DNA from: Streptomyces sp. H39-S7
Lineage (GTDB): Bacteria; Actinomycetota; Actinomycetes; Streptomycetales; Streptomycetaceae
DNA: 64,000 bases
NCBI RefSeq assembly: GCF_027158205.1
Contig: NZ_JAPVLU010000008.1
Span: forward strand, 124,001-188,000
Direction: 5' to 3'
A program made the translations under genes and the position numbers. Each line of letters begins with the position of its first letter. The stretch's first letter is position 1. This document shows, in pieces, positions 52,700 to 62,028 of this stretch. Under the pieces are notes generated by a model that was not told the DNA's origin, searched no databases, and saw only the letters and a list, made by a program, of their open reading frames with translations.

Positions 52700-54223
52700 A
52701 TGAGAAGCATGCGCTCCCTCCGCGCGGTCCTCACCGCGACCGTCACCGCTGTGGCGGCCATGGGCCTGGCCACACTCAGCGGTGGCACCGCCCAGGCGGC
52801 CACCCCCCTGCCGGCCCACGTCTTCGCCCCCTACTTCGAAGCATGGACCGGCGAGAGCCCGGCCGCGCTGGCCGCCCAGTCCGGTGCGAAGCACCTGACG
52901 ATGGCGTTCATCCAGACGGCGGCCAAGGGTTCCTGCACGGTGTACTGGAACGGCGACAGCGGCCTGCCGATCGCCGCGTCCTCCTTCGGCAGCGACATCA
53001 AGACCATCCAGTCGAGGGGCGGGGACGTCATCCCCTCGTTCGGCGGCTACACCGCGGACACCACCGGCACCGAGATCGCCGACAGCTGCACCGACGTCAA
53101 CCAGATCGCCGCCGCGTACGAGAAGGTCATCACGACCTACGACATCTCGCGGCTCGACATGGACATCGAGGTCGACTCGCTGGACAACACCGCCGGCATC
53201 GACCGGCGGAACAAGGCCATCAAGATCGTCCAGGACTGGGCGGCGGCCAGCGGCCGCAAGGTCGAGATCTCCTACACGCTGCCGACGACCACCCACGGCC
53301 TCGCCCCCAGCGGTCTCGCCGTCCTGCAGAACGCGGTCGCCAACGGCGCGCGGGTCGACGTCGCGAACCTCATGACGTTCGACTACTACGACAACGCCGC
53401 CCACAACATGGCGAACGACACCCAGACCGCGGCGCAGGGCCTGTACAACCAGCTCGCGCAGCTCTACCCGGGCAAGACCGCCGCCCAGCTCTGGGGCATG
53501 ATCGGCGTCACCGAGATGGTGGGGGTCGACGACTTCGGTCCGGCCGAGACGTTCACCCTGGCCAACGCCACCCAGGTCTACAACTGGGCGGTCTCCAAGG
53601 GCATCAACACCCTCTCGTTCTGGGCGCTGCAGCGTGACAACGGCGGCTGCCCGGGCGGCGCCGCCGCCGACAACTGCTCCGGTATCCAGCAGAACACCTG
53701 GGACTTCACCCACATCTTCGCGCCCTTCACCAGCGGCACCACGACCCCGACCAACGACTTCTCGGTGACCGCCACCCCGGCCTCCGGGTCCGTGGTCGCG
53801 GGCAGCTCCGCCGGCAGCACGGTGAAGACCGCGGTGACGGCGGGCCAGGCCCAGACGGTCAACCTCACCGTCAGCGGAGCCCCCGCGGGGGTCACCGCCT
53901 CACTCAGCCCCACCTCCGTGACGGCCGGCGGCTCCTCGACGCTCACCGTCGCCACGACCGCGGCGACGGTGTCGGGCACCTACACCCTCAGCGTCACCGG
54001 CTCGGGCACCTCGGGCAGCCACACGGCGACCTACACCCTCACCGTCACCGGCGGCACGGGCCACCAGTGCACCGCGGCCCCGTGGGCCGGCAGCACCATC
54101 TACACCGGTGGGCAGCAGGTCTCCCACAAGGGCCACAACTGGAAGGCCAAGTGGTGGACCACGGGCGAAGAGCCCGGCACCACCGGCCAGTGGGGCGTCT
54201 GGCAGGACCTCGGCGCCTGCTGA
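52700..54223 (+). CDS. Secreted GH18 chitinase with C-terminal CBM5/12
   Basis: Protein of 507 aa. Signal peptide (about 1-33, ending AQAA). The GH18 catalytic DxDxE is LDMDIEVD with Glu157 as proton donor. The enzyme resembles the ChiC/ExoChi single-domain GH18 enzymes ([35 protein letters not shown]). After a linker and a ~95-residue Ig/FnIII-like domain ([20 protein letters not shown]...) comes a CBM5/12 ([20 protein letters not shown]). It hydrolyses chitin outside the cell. ATG 52700, with a second ATG at 52709 as alternative. Regulated by the chi repeats upstream. Confidence 0.93.
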   Translation: MRSMRSLRAVLTATVTAVAAMGLATLSGGTAQAATPLPAHVFAPYFEAWTGESPAALAAQSGAKHLTMAFIQTAAKGSCTVYWNGDSGLPIAASSFGSDIKTIQSRGGDVIPSFGGYTADTTGTEIADSCTDVNQIAAAYEKVITTYDISRLDMDIEVDSLDNTAGIDRRNKAIKIVQDWAAASGRKVEISYTLPTTTHGLAPSGLAVLQNAVANGARVDVANLMTFDYYDNAAHNMANDTQTAAQGLYNQLAQLYPGKTAAQLWGMIGVTEMVGVDDFGPAETFTLANATQVYNWAVSKGINTLSFWALQRDNGGCPGGAAADNCSGIQQNTWDFTHIFAPFTSGTTTPTNDFSVTATPASGSVVAGSSAGSTVKTAVTAGQAQTVNLTVSGAPAGVTASLSPTSVTAGGSSTLTVATTAATVSGTYTLSVTGSGTSGSHTATYTLTVTGGTGHQCTAAPWAGSTIYTGGQQVSHKGHNWKAKWWTTGEEPGTTGQWGVWQDLGAC

Positions 54224-54288
54224 CCCCGTCCCACCCCCACGTGGTGCTGCCCCGGGCGGCGCGCGCCCGCCGGGCCTACAACAGAGAC

Positions 54289-54501
54289 ATGAGGACAGAC
54301 GAGCTACCCGACGGATACGGCAGGGTGAGCATCGAGGCGGCCGACGAAGCCACGGTCGCCGTGATCGAGGAACTGCTGCGCCTGCACTTCCCCGCGGGTC
54401 CCGCGGTGCGCTACAGCGAACACCACGCCGTCACGGAGCCGCACCGCACGCTCCACCACCTCACCCTGACCCTGGACATCCGGCCCTCCCCACAGCCCTG
54501 A
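54289..54501 (+). CDS. Small uncharacterised protein, 70 aa
   Basis: Acidic N-terminus (MRTDELPDGYGRVSIEAADE) and a His-rich C-terminal third (EHHAVTEPHRTLHHLTLTL). It looks like a single small alpha/beta unit; no family recognised. It follows the chitinase by 65 bp on the same strand, so it may share its transcript. Coding status rests on frame bias. Confidence 0.45.
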   Translation: MRTDELPDGYGRVSIEAADEATVAVIEELLRLHFPAGPAVRYSEHHAVTEPHRTLHHLTLTLDIRPSPQP

Positions 54502-54669
54502 CCAGGGGTTCGACGACCAAGGGGGCCCGCACGCCACTCAGCGCCGGAGCCGCCTTCCGGGCGCGGGGCGGCATCGGGCGGGACGGCCGTCCGGACTCCG
54601 GGGAGGCTCCGCCAGGATCGGCTGGACGCCGTGTGCGGGTTATGCGGCACATGAGCGCACACTGGGGCT

Positions 54670-54915
54670 ATGTCCCTACCCGCAACGCACCAATGCCGTA
54701 CGTGTTCCACCGACGCCACCGACGGAACGACGCTGCACGAGGACCTTGTCGTGGGAGCGCCGCTGTCCATGGAAGCACTCGACGAGGCGCAGCGCCTGGA
54801 TCGGTTCGCCCGCAAGTACGCCCACGACGGCTGCCGGGTGACCGAGGTTCGGCAGGTCCCTTCCAGCAGCACCAGCGGTTACGCGTGGTCCGTCCGCTTT
54901 GTCGACCACGCCTGA
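54670..54915 (+). CDS. Small uncharacterised protein with CxxC, 81 aa
   Basis: The N-terminus carries HQCRTCSTD, a CxxC pair that could bind zinc or act in redox; the rest is helical (EALDEAQRLDRFARKYAHDG). No second Cys pair, so a zinc ribbon is unlikely unless dimeric. ATG 54670 with GGGG just upstream. Convergent with the SMP-30 gene. Confidence 0.45.
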   Translation: MSLPATHQCRTCSTDATDGTTLHEDLVVGAPLSMEALDEAQRLDRFARKYAHDGCRVTEVRQVPSSSTSGYAWSVRFVDHA

Positions 54916-55047
54916 GAAAAGCTCCGGGTCGGCACCCTGGCACGACCGGCCCCCGCATGGCTTCTTCGACGTCATGCCGGCTGTCGGTCGTGCTGGACGC
55001 GGGCGCGCGGGCACCTGTCGTGCCGGCCGCGCGTCCGCCCGCCACCG

Positions 55048-55884
55048 TCACGGCCAACCGGCCCCCGGCACCTCCACCTCGATGCTGAGCACCTGACCGC
55101 TGCCGGGAGCCACCAGCTCGGACATGCCCCGCCACTCCGCCGTCACCACGAACAGCGTCGTGCCGTCCTGCCCGCCGAGCGCGCACGCGAATCCGCCCCG
55201 GTCCAGCTCGACGACCCGTGACACCTCGCCGCCTTCGGCGACGCGTACGCATCGCCGGTTGGGCACGTCGGCGTACCAGACGGCGCCCTGGGCGTCGGTG
55301 CAGATGCCGTCGGGGGCTCCCTCGCCGAGGCCGGCCCAGACCCGCCGCCCGGACAGCCCCCCGTCCGCGCCGATGTCGAAGGCCACCAGGCTGTGACGGT
55401 AGGAGTCCGCGACGATCAGGGTGGAGTTGTCGGGCGTCACCGCCATCCCGTTGGGGAACGTGATGTCGTCGGCCACTTGGCGTACCGACCCGTCCGCCGT
55501 CACCAGGAACACGAATCCGGGCCTGACCTCCTCACCGGCCATCGGGTCGAAGCCGGCCCGGTTGACGTAGGCGTTGCCGCGGCCGTCCACCACGATGTCG
55601 TTCCATCCCGGCATGCCCAGCTCCGCGTGGACCACCAGGGACCGATCCGGCTCCCGGCGCAGCAACAGCCCGTCGGGGGACGAGACGATCAGCAGCCTCC
55701 CGTCCGGGAGCAGGGCGGTGCACAGCGGCAGGGACTTCACCCGCGCGATGACCTCGGTGCCACCCCGGGCGTCCAGAGCGACGACCTCGCCCGCGGTCCA
55801 GTCGGAGAAGTACAAGCGGTCACCGTTCCAGCGCGGCGACTCGAGCAGCCCCCGCCCGGTGAGCAGCGTTCGAACCTCGTTCAT
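55048..55884 (-). CDS. SMP-30/gluconolactonase-like protein
   Basis: Protein of 278 aa, typical length. Six-bladed propeller marks: LLESPRWNGDRLYFSDW at the N-terminus (metal-binding Glu), GMPGWNDIVVDGRGNAYVNR, FPNGMAVTPDNSTLIVADSY, and a later GAPDGICTDAQGAVWYADVP. Conserved Glu, Asn and Asp residues of the lactonase metal site are visible. It likely hydrolyses a sugar lactone or similar compound. The ATG at 55884 begins the conserved N-terminus. It may finish the oxidation products of sugar oxidases such as the galactose oxidase, but that is only a guess. Confidence 0.87.
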   Translation of the reverse strand: MNEVRTLLTGRGLLESPRWNGDRLYFSDWTAGEVVALDARGGTEVIARVKSLPLCTALLPDGRLLIVSSPDGLLLRREPDRSLVVHAELGMPGWNDIVVDGRGNAYVNRAGFDPMAGEEVRPGFVFLVTADGSVRQVADDITFPNGMAVTPDNSTLIVADSYRHSLVAFDIGADGGLSGRRVWAGLGEGAPDGICTDAQGAVWYADVPNRRCVRVAEGGEVSRVVELDRGGFACALGGQDGTTLFVVTAEWRGMSELVAPGSGQVLSIEVEVPGAGWP

Positions 55885-56027
55885 CCGTCCCACAGCCCTT
55901 CTTCCGCGCCGACCATGCCGTCGGCTCCCACCTTGTCCCACCTTCCATACGAACGGGCCCCGGCCATATCGACGCTCCCGGACAAAGTCCGATGCGCTGC
56001 CCGCGTCACAGCCCGTAGCGTCGTGGC

Positions 56028-56585
56028 ATGAGCGGTTTCGCGACGCACCGGCGGCGGGTCCTCGACGAGGGCCTGCCCGCGCGCGTCCGGCACACGAACC
56101 TGCGCTCGTGCCTGGAGCACTTCGCGCCCTACGGTTTCCGGGCCACCTACCACCACCTGAGCTGGAGCGCGCGGCTGCCGAAGGATCCGGGGCGGGATCC
56201 GGGGTCGCTCGTGCGGGCCGTCGAGGAACTGCACCTGGCCCGGCAGCTCTGGCTCGCCGACGAGGCCGCCTACGCTTCCCGGCGGCGGCGCGAGAAGGCG
56301 CGGGGCATGCGGCAGCCGGTCGACGACGGCGGCTGGCGGGGTGGCCGGCCCGGGCCGGGGGTCCTCGTCCGGTGCCCCGACCCGACGCGTCATCCCACCG
56401 CGCCGCTCCCCGTCGTGGTCGAACGCGTCCTGCGCTCCTCGGTGCCGTCCGACGACGCCCGTGTCCCGGCGTGCCGGGTGTGCGGAGCGGGGAGCGACAC
56501 CGTCGAGTGGCACGACGGGGGCTACTGGGTGCATCAGCTCTGCGCCGGCTGCGGGGCCGGTCTGGCGGTGGGACGCGCCTCGTAG
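56028..56585 (+). CDS. Uncharacterised protein with C-terminal zinc-ribbon-like motif
   Basis: Protein of 185 aa. The N-terminal half contains RHTNLRSCLEHFAPYGFRAT and a basic helix (SRRRREKARGM). The C-terminus has CRVCGAG...LCAGCGAG, two CxxC knuckles 23 residues apart, so it may bind one zinc. No named family. ATG 56028 is weakly preceded by purines. It is followed by a DedA gene after 150 bp. Confidence 0.55.
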   Translation: MSGFATHRRRVLDEGLPARVRHTNLRSCLEHFAPYGFRATYHHLSWSARLPKDPGRDPGSLVRAVEELHLARQLWLADEAAYASRRRREKARGMRQPVDDGGWRGGRPGPGVLVRCPDPTRHPTAPLPVVVERVLRSSVPSDDARVPACRVCGAGSDTVEWHDGGYWVHQLCAGCGAGLAVGRAS

Positions 56586-56737
56586 ACCGGCTACGGAGGG
56601 TTATCCGAGGTCGGCCGGAGATCGGCCCCGCAGGGCCCTCGCCGGGCCGACCCCCGCCCGCCCGGGTACCTTCGAGATGTGTTCAGCTCCCCTGCAGGAC
56701 GACACGCGGATGTGTGGCGCCATCCAGCGGGGACGCC

Positions 56738-57376
56738 ATGAGCTGGGACCTCCTGGCGGTCGACCCGACGAGCGGGGCCTCACTGCTCGCGGCCTTCGGC
56801 GCGCTGGCCGTCCTGGTGGTGGTCTTCGCCGAATCGGGCCTGCTGGTCGTCGGTTTCTTCCTGCCCGGGGACACCCTCCTCTTCCCCGCCGGAGTGCTCT
56901 GCGCCGGCGGCGGCGACTCGGGACCGCACCTGTCCCTGTGGCAGGTGCTCCTCTGCGCCGCCGTCGGGTCGGTCGCCGGCGCGCAGGTCGGCTTTCTCCT
57001 GGGGCGGCACGGTGGCCGTGCGGCGCTGGCGCGCAGCCGGAGCGAACGGCTGAAGTCGGCGGTGTCCCGCTCGGACGAGCTGCTGCGCCGCTACGGATAC
57101 CGCAAGGTGATCGTGATCGGCCGCTTCATCCCCCTGGTCCGGACGGTGCTGAGCCCTCTGGCGGGCGCACTGAAGGTACCGGTGCGCACCTTCACCCTCT
57201 GGCAGATCGTCGGGGGCCTGGTCTGGTCGCAGAGCCTCGTGCTGGCCGGGTACTGGCTGGGGAACGCGGTGCCGGGCATCGAGCGCTATCTGCTGCTCAT
57301 CGTCGCGCTGATCGTCGCCGTCTCGCTCCTCCCCCTGCTGTTCGAGGCCCGAGGACGACGTTCCCGGTCCCGGTAG
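56738..57376 (+). CDS. DedA-family membrane protein (SNARE-associated/VTT type)
   Basis: Protein of 212 aa. DedA marks are FAESGLLVVGFFLPGDTLLF near the N-terminus, then the GRF block RYGYRKVIVIGRFIPLVRTV followed by LAGALKVPVRTFTLWQIVGG. About five hydrophobic segments. DedA proteins recycle lipid carriers (undecaprenyl-phosphate or phosphatidylethanolamine flippases) and affect stress tolerance. ATG 56738 with GCGGGG 5 nt upstream. A separate promoter for the discoidin-GH3 gene begins just after it. Confidence 0.9.
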   Translation: MSWDLLAVDPTSGASLLAAFGALAVLVVVFAESGLLVVGFFLPGDTLLFPAGVLCAGGGDSGPHLSLWQVLLCAAVGSVAGAQVGFLLGRHGGRAALARSRSERLKSAVSRSDELLRRYGYRKVIVIGRFIPLVRTVLSPLAGALKVPVRTFTLWQIVGGLVWSQSLVLAGYWLGNAVPGIERYLLLIVALIVAVSLLPLLFEARGRRSRSR

Positions 57377-57418
57377 CGCCGAGGCGCCGAGGGGCGCACG
57401 CGGGGTCTGTCCCATCTG

Positions 57419-57468
57419 TTGACAGTGTTCGGACATTGGAAGAAACTCCCTGCGGGAGAGCGCTCTCC
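57419..57468 (+). promoter_or_regulatory. Promoter and CebR-like operator of the discoidin-GH3 gene
   Basis: TTGACA (57419-57424) is followed after 17 bp by GAAACT as -10 (57442-57447). A perfect 14-bp palindrome, GGAGAGCGCTCTCC (57455-57468), lies at the expected transcription start. Its core GAGCGCTC is that of the LacI-family CebR operator TGGGAGCGCTCCCA (10 of 14 positions), so cellobiose/beta-glucan-type induction is likely. Confidence 0.65.
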
Positions 57469-57539
57469 AGCACCTTTGGCGTCACTATCCGAACGCACGA
57501 AGCAAGCCGCGCATCACACCCCACCTCACGGAGATGTGC

Positions 57540-60500
57540 ATGAGCCTCCTGTCTCTCCTCCTCCACCACCTCGCCCGGCGCCGACGGCTGATCGCGGTGG
57601 TCCTCGCGGCGGTCCTCGCGACCGGCGGCGCACTCGGCGCCATGAACGTCACCGCGAACGCGGCCACCATCCTGCTGTCGCAGGGCAAGCCCGCGACCGC
57701 GTCCTCGACGGAGAACGCGGGGAACCCGGCCTCGGCGGCGGTCGACGGCGACGCCGGAACCCGCTGGTCGAGCGCCGCCGCCGACCCGCAGTGGCTCCAG
57801 GTCGACCTCGGCTCCCCGCAGGACATCACCCAGGTCTCCCTCACCTGGGAAGCCGCCTACGCCACGGCGTTCACCATCCAGGTCTCCGCCAACGGCACCG
57901 CCTGGACCAACGCCTACTCCACCACCACGGGCACCGGCGGCCGTCAGGCGCTCGACGTGACCGCCTCCGGGCGCTACGTCCGGGTGTACGGGACGGCCAG
58001 GGCCACCGGCTACGGCTACTCCCTGTGGGAGTTCCAGGTCTACGGGGCCGGCGGTACCCAGCCCCCCGGCACCTGCGGCACCGGCAACGCCGCCCTGAAC
58101 CGTCCGGTGACCGCCTCCTCGGCCGAGAACGGCGGCACCCCGGCCTCCGCGGCGGTCGACGGAAGCACCGCGACCCGCTGGTCGAGCGCCGCCGCCGACC
58201 CGCAGTGGCTCCAGGTCGACCTCGGCTCCGCGCAGGACATCTGCCAGGTCTCCCTGAGCTGGGAGACGGCGTACGCCACCGCCTTCCAGATCCAGGTCTC
58301 GCCCACCGGCACCGGCAACTGGACCACCGTCCACACCACCACGGCCGGCGCGGGCGGAACGCAGAACCTCACCGTCAGCGGCAACGGCCGCTACGTCCGG
58401 GTGTACGGCACCGCGCGCGCCACCGCGTACGGCTACTCCCTGTGGGAGTTCGCGGTCCACACCGGCGGACCCGGCGACCCCGGCGACCCGGGCGGCGGCG
58501 CCGTCATCTCCGCGTACCAGCAGGTCTCGGCCTCCTCATGGGAAGGCGCGAACGCTCCCGCGGCAGCGCTGGACGGGCGCACCAACACCCGCTGGTCGAG
58601 CCTGTCCACCGACAACCAGTGGCTGCAGGTGGACCTCGGCGGCCGGGCCACGATCAGCGGCCTGGCGCTGAACTGGGAGTCCGCCTACGCCACGGGCTAC
58701 CACGTCGACGTGTCCGACGACGCCTCCACCTGGACGCCCCTCCACAGCACCGCCGGCGGCAGGGGCGGCGTCGAGAACCTCACCGTCACCGGCAAGGGCC
58801 GCTACGTCCGGCTGACCGGAACCGCCCGCGCCACCGGCTACGGCTACTCGCTGTGGGAGTTCCAGGTCCTCGGTACCCTCGACACGTCCACCGCCACCCC
58901 GCCCATGCTCTCCGGACCCACCAGGGCTCCCGCCACGCTGAACCAGTTCGCCCTGGCGGCGCCCGCGGACCGGGCCATGATCACGAACACCCGCCGGCCG
59001 GCGCTGTCCTGGGCCGGCGTCGCGGGGACCGCCCGCTACGAGGTCTGGCTCAACATCAGCCGCACCGACTACGACTTCGCGGCCTCCGGCAACCTGCTCG
59101 ACCTCTACACCAAGGTCGCCGAACCCACCGGCACGGCCTACACCCCGACGTGGGACATCCGCGACCGGTGGACCTACCGGTGGTTCGTCGTCGCGGTGAA
59201 CGGATCCGGCGCACGCACCACCTCCGACATCCGCACCTTCAGCGTCTACCTGCCCGACATCGAGACGGTGAACGACGGCGTCGCCGTCGTCAACGGCGCC
59301 CGGGACCTCAACAAGAACGGCACCATCGAGCCGTACGAGGACTGGCGGCGGCCGATCGAGACCAGGACCGCCGACCTCCTGGGCCGGATGACCCTGGAGG
59401 AGAAGGCTTTCCAGATGTTCTACAACGTCCAGTCCTACCCGATGTCGGGCTGGCACTTCGGCCCGGCCCAACCCGCCGACCTGCACAACGTGCTGCTCTC
59501 CACGGCGGCCACCCGGCTGGGCATCCCGCCGGTGTCCGCGGGCGACACCACCGCCGGCTACCAGACCACGTACCCGCTGCAGAGCGCGATGGCCGCGAAC
59601 AGGGACTACCCGCTCGACTACAAGCTGGGCGACATGCAGCGCAAGGAGGAGCTGGAGGTCGGCGCCCGCGGCACCCTCTCACCGCTCGCCGAGGTCGGCA
59701 CCAAGGTGCTCTACCCGCGCATCCAGGAGGGCGGCGGCGAGAACGCCGACGTCGCGGCGGCGCAACTCCGGGCACAGGTCGCCGGGCTCCAGGGCGGCCC
59801 CGAACTCAACCCCGGCTCCGTCCTCGCCACCGTCAAGCACTGGCCCGGCGAAGGCGCCGGCGGCGAGGCCGGCATCGTCTACGACGCGGTGACCATCAAG
59901 TACCACATGATCCCGTTCCGGGCCGCGATCGAAGCCGGAGCCGTCAACATCATGCCGGGGTACGCGGGCAGCTCCTACCTCGACCCGGGCGGTCCCGGCG
60001 CCGGTGACAGCGCGAAGATCCTCGACTACCTGCGGCAGAACATCGGTTACACCGGTCTGATCACCACGGACTGGCTGCCGTCCGGCGCCTGGGTGAACGC
60101 GGCCAACGCCGGTTCCGACGTGATGGGCGGCGCCGACCCGGGCGCCCCCGGGTTCACGATGGCAGGCTTCGAGTCGCAGGTGCCGCTCGCCCGCATCGAC
60201 GACGCGGTCACCCGCGTCCTGCGGCTGAAGTTCCAACTCGGCATCTTCGACCACCCCTACGGCGACCCGGTCAACGGCCCCTACCGGTTCCACCAGCCCG
60301 CCTACACCGCTCTCGCCAACCAGGCGGCGCGCGAATCCAACACCCTGCTCAAGAACAACGGCGTACTCCCGGTCAAGCTCAACGCGGGGGACAACATCGT
60401 CGTCGCCGGTGCCCGCGCCACCGACGGCGCGGCGTGCTGCATCTGGTCGAGCTACTTCCACCCGGACTACGGCTCGCTCACTCCGCTGCAAGCCGTCAAG

Positions 60501-61052
60501 GCCCGCGCCGCCAAGGCAGGAGTCAACGTCTACCAGGACACCGGCCCCTCCCCCAAGCTCGCCGTCGTGGCCGTGGGAGAGCCGTCCTACACCCACGCCA
60601 CCTCCTGGGTGAACACCCAGCCCTACCTGCCGCCGGACCAACTCGCCATCATCCAGAACTTCAAGAACCAGGGGATTCCGGTGGTGGTCGTCCTGACCCT
60701 GCCCCGGCCGATCGTGATCAGCGACTGGAACGGTCTGGCGGACGCCATCGTGGTGACCTACCGCGGTGGTGAGGAGACCGGACCCGCGACGGCCAGTCTG
60801 CTCTTCGGGGACTACACCCCCCGGGGCAAGCTGCCGTGGCAACTTCCCCGGAGCCTGGACCAGGTGCTCAAGCCCGGCGGCACCGACACGGTCGCGGACG
60901 CGAACGAGAAATGGGACCTGCCCTACGACCTCGGCGCCACGGATGCCCAACGCGCCGAGATCCGCGCGAAGATCGACGCCGGGCAACCGGTACCGACCAC
61001 GTACGGCAACCCGCTCTACCCCTACGGCGCCGGCCTGACCGGCTGGAACTGA
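57540..61052 (+). CDS. Secreted GH3 enzyme with three N-terminal discoidin (CBM32) domains
   Basis: Protein of 1170 aa. Signal peptide (1 to about 39, ending TANAA), then three F5/8-C domains (about residues 45-170, 180-305 and 320-440), each with TRWSS and a W-LQVDLG core. A fibronectin-like module (about 465-575) precedes the GH3 catalytic domains (LGRMTLEEKAFQMFYNVQSY; LATVKHWPGEGAG; nucleophile Asp844 in GLITTDWLPSGAW) and the C-terminal sandwich (NTLLKNNGVLPV). ATG 57540 is preceded by GGAG at 6 nt; the ATG at 57534 abuts that site. Extracellular beta-glycosidase. The first two discoidin domains are a recent duplication (69 bp with one mismatch). Controlled by the CebR-like site. Confidence 0.92.
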   Translation: MSLLSLLLHHLARRRRLIAVVLAAVLATGGALGAMNVTANAATILLSQGKPATASSTENAGNPASAAVDGDAGTRWSSAAADPQWLQVDLGSPQDITQVSLTWEAAYATAFTIQVSANGTAWTNAYSTTTGTGGRQALDVTASGRYVRVYGTARATGYGYSLWEFQVYGAGGTQPPGTCGTGNAALNRPVTASSAENGGTPASAAVDGSTATRWSSAAADPQWLQVDLGSAQDICQVSLSWETAYATAFQIQVSPTGTGNWTTVHTTTAGAGGTQNLTVSGNGRYVRVYGTARATAYGYSLWEFAVHTGGPGDPGDPGGGAVISAYQQVSASSWEGANAPAAALDGRTNTRWSSLSTDNQWLQVDLGGRATISGLALNWESAYATGYHVDVSDDASTWTPLHSTAGGRGGVENLTVTGKGRYVRLTGTARATGYGYSLWEFQVLGTLDTSTATPPMLSGPTRAPATLNQFALAAPADRAMITNTRRPALSWAGVAGTARYEVWLNISRTDYDFAASGNLLDLYTKVAEPTGTAYTPTWDIRDRWTYRWFVVAVNGSGARTTSDIRTFSVYLPDIETVNDGVAVVNGARDLNKNGTIEPYEDWRRPIETRTADLLGRMTLEEKAFQMFYNVQSYPMSGWHFGPAQPADLHNVLLSTAATRLGIPPVSAGDTTAGYQTTYPLQSAMAANRDYPLDYKLGDMQRKEELEVGARGTLSPLAEVGTKVLYPRIQEGGGENADVAAAQLRAQVAGLQGGPELNPGSVLATVKHWPGEGAGGEAGIVYDAVTIKYHMIPFRAAIEAGAVNIMPGYAGSSYLDPGGPGAGDSAKILDYLRQNIGYTGLITTDWLPSGAWVNAANAGSDVMGGADPGAPGFTMAGFESQVPLARIDDAVTRVLRLKFQLGIFDHPYGDPVNGPYRFHQPAYTALANQAARESNTLLKNNGVLPVKLNAGDNIVVAGARATDGAACCIWSSYFHPDYGSLTPLQAVKARAAKAGVNVYQDTGPSPKLAVVAVGEPSYTHATSWVNTQPYLPPDQLAIIQNFKNQGIPVVVVLTLPRPIVISDWNGLADAIVVTYRGGEETGPATASLLFGDYTPRGKLPWQLPRSLDQVLKPGGTDTVADANEKWDLPYDLGATDAQRAEIRAKIDAGQPVPTTYGNPLYPYGAGLTGWN
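57759..57827 (+). repeat. Intragenic direct repeat, copy 1 (discoidin duplication)
   Basis: This 69-bp stretch recurs at 58173-58241 with one mismatch (57 bp identical, then one change, then 11 bp identical), exactly 414 bp (138 codons) apart. It marks recent tandem duplication or conversion of discoidin domains 1 and 2 in the GH3 gene; domain 3 is more diverged. Confidence 0.85.
58173..58241 (+). repeat. Intragenic direct repeat, copy 2 (discoidin duplication)
   Basis: Second copy of the 57759-57827 repeat, in the second discoidin domain, encoding the TRWSSAAADPQWLQVDLG core. The in-frame 414-bp period equals one domain plus linker, so unequal exchange here would add or remove one domain. 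Confidence 0.85.
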
Positions 61053-61064
61053 CCCGCACGGACC

Positions 61065-61103
61065 GGTGACGGCCGCACCGCGGCAAGCGGTGCGGCCGTC
61101 ACC
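61065..61103. terminator. Strong bidirectional terminator after the GH3 gene
   Basis: A perfect 17-bp inverted repeat (GGTGACGGCCGCACCGC and its complement) around a 5-nt loop, between the convergent GH3 and RraA genes. Confidence 0.85.
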
Positions 61104-61106
61104 GCC

Positions 61107-61805
61107 CTACTCCTCGATGGCACCGCCGGTCCGCCGCAGGTGCTGACGGAAGGTGAGTGAGGGATCGGCGGCGCGGCGTGCCAGGTAGTCGTCGAAGGAC
61201 GTCTGCCGGCGGAGCGTCTCGCCCGCCCGGATCCGGCGGGCTTGCTCCCGTTCGGTCTGCCGGATGGCGTGCGCCGTCGCCAGCACCTCCTCGGCACGGT
61301 CGGCGGCGACGAACAGCACGCCGTCGGCGTCGCCGAACACGAGGTCGGCGTCACTGACCACATGCGGCCCGAACCGGGCGGTGGTCAGCGCCTCCGGCTC
61401 CCGCTCGTCCAACCGCACCGGTCCGGGCGGGTAGTTGCCGTAGCTGAACACCGGCAGCCCGATCTCGACCAGCTCCGGGGTGTCGCGGTGCAGTCCCCAC
61501 ACCACCAGCCCCGCCAGCCCCGCCGCCCCGGCCTCCAGCACCGCGAGGTCACCGACACACGCCTCGTCCGACCGCCCGCCGTTGTCGATGACCAGCACGT
61601 CACCCTCCTCGGCCCGGCCGAACGCCTCCAGGAAGACATCCACACTGCCGTAGTGCCGCACCGGCAGGGCCCGTCCCGCGACCCGGTGACCCGGGACGAC
61701 GGACCCGATCCCCGGGGGCGCGACACGCAGGGGCACACCGGCCCGGACGCAGGCATCGGCCATCAACGGCGTGGACAGGTCGGCGAAAGCCAGGTTCGCG
61801 GTCAT
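61107..61805 (-). CDS. RraA-like family protein (aldolase/regulator fold)
   Basis: Protein of 232 aa. It matches the RraA/HMG-CHA aldolase family: STPLMADACVRAGVPLRVAP at the N-terminus, the middle block VLVIDNGGRSDEACVGDLAV then GLAGLVVWGLHRDTPELVEI, and a tail like VFGDADGVLFVAADRAEEVL. Members act as 4-hydroxy-4-methyl-2-oxoglutarate/4-carboxymethyl-2-oxoadipate aldolases or oxaloacetate decarboxylases, or inhibit RNase E. The usual catalytic Arg/Asp pair (G..RD) is kept as HRD. The ATG at 61805 follows AAGG. Exact role open. Confidence 0.82.
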   Translation of the reverse strand: MTANLAFADLSTPLMADACVRAGVPLRVAPPGIGSVVPGHRVAGRALPVRHYGSVDVFLEAFGRAEEGDVLVIDNGGRSDEACVGDLAVLEAGAAGLAGLVVWGLHRDTPELVEIGLPVFSYGNYPPGPVRLDEREPEALTTARFGPHVVSDADLVFGDADGVLFVAADRAEEVLATAHAIRQTEREQARRIRAGETLRRQTSFDDYLARRAADPSLTFRQHLRRTGGAIEE

Positions 61806-61932
61806 ACGCCGGACCTTACTGCGGCGCGCTGATGCGGAACAACAACGGTGCGGCGGCGGAACCCGGGTAGGTGCGTGGTGCACCGGATGTCTAAAGTGGA
61901 ACGTTCGGTGAACGAAGCAGGAGGTAGATCGC

Positions 61933-62028
61933 GTGCGCGCCACACCACCCAGTGGGCCTCGAAGCACGAGCCGAGGACCCGCCCCCTCCCGGCCCGCGGG
62001 CCGGCCCTCTCCGGGACGGCAGCGATGA
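61933..62028 (+). CDS. Putative 31-aa leader peptide overlapping the lipoprotein start
   Basis: A GTG at 61933 with a strong AGGAGG 8 nt upstream opens a short frame (VRATPPSGPRSTSRGPAPSR...) whose TGA at 62026-62028 overlaps the lipoprotein ATG (ATGA). Pro/Arg/Ser-rich. The start site is better than that of the lipoprotein itself, so the frame may be translated to couple or control lipoprotein expression. No homology claimed. Confidence 0.4.
   Translation: MRATPPSGPRSTSRGPAPSRPAGRPSPGRQR

Noticed and set aside
57540..58900. Repeated DNA in the GH3 gene as a possible CRISPR or satellite array
   Set aside because: The repeats are in frame, encode discoidin domain cores, and have a single 414-bp period without spacers.
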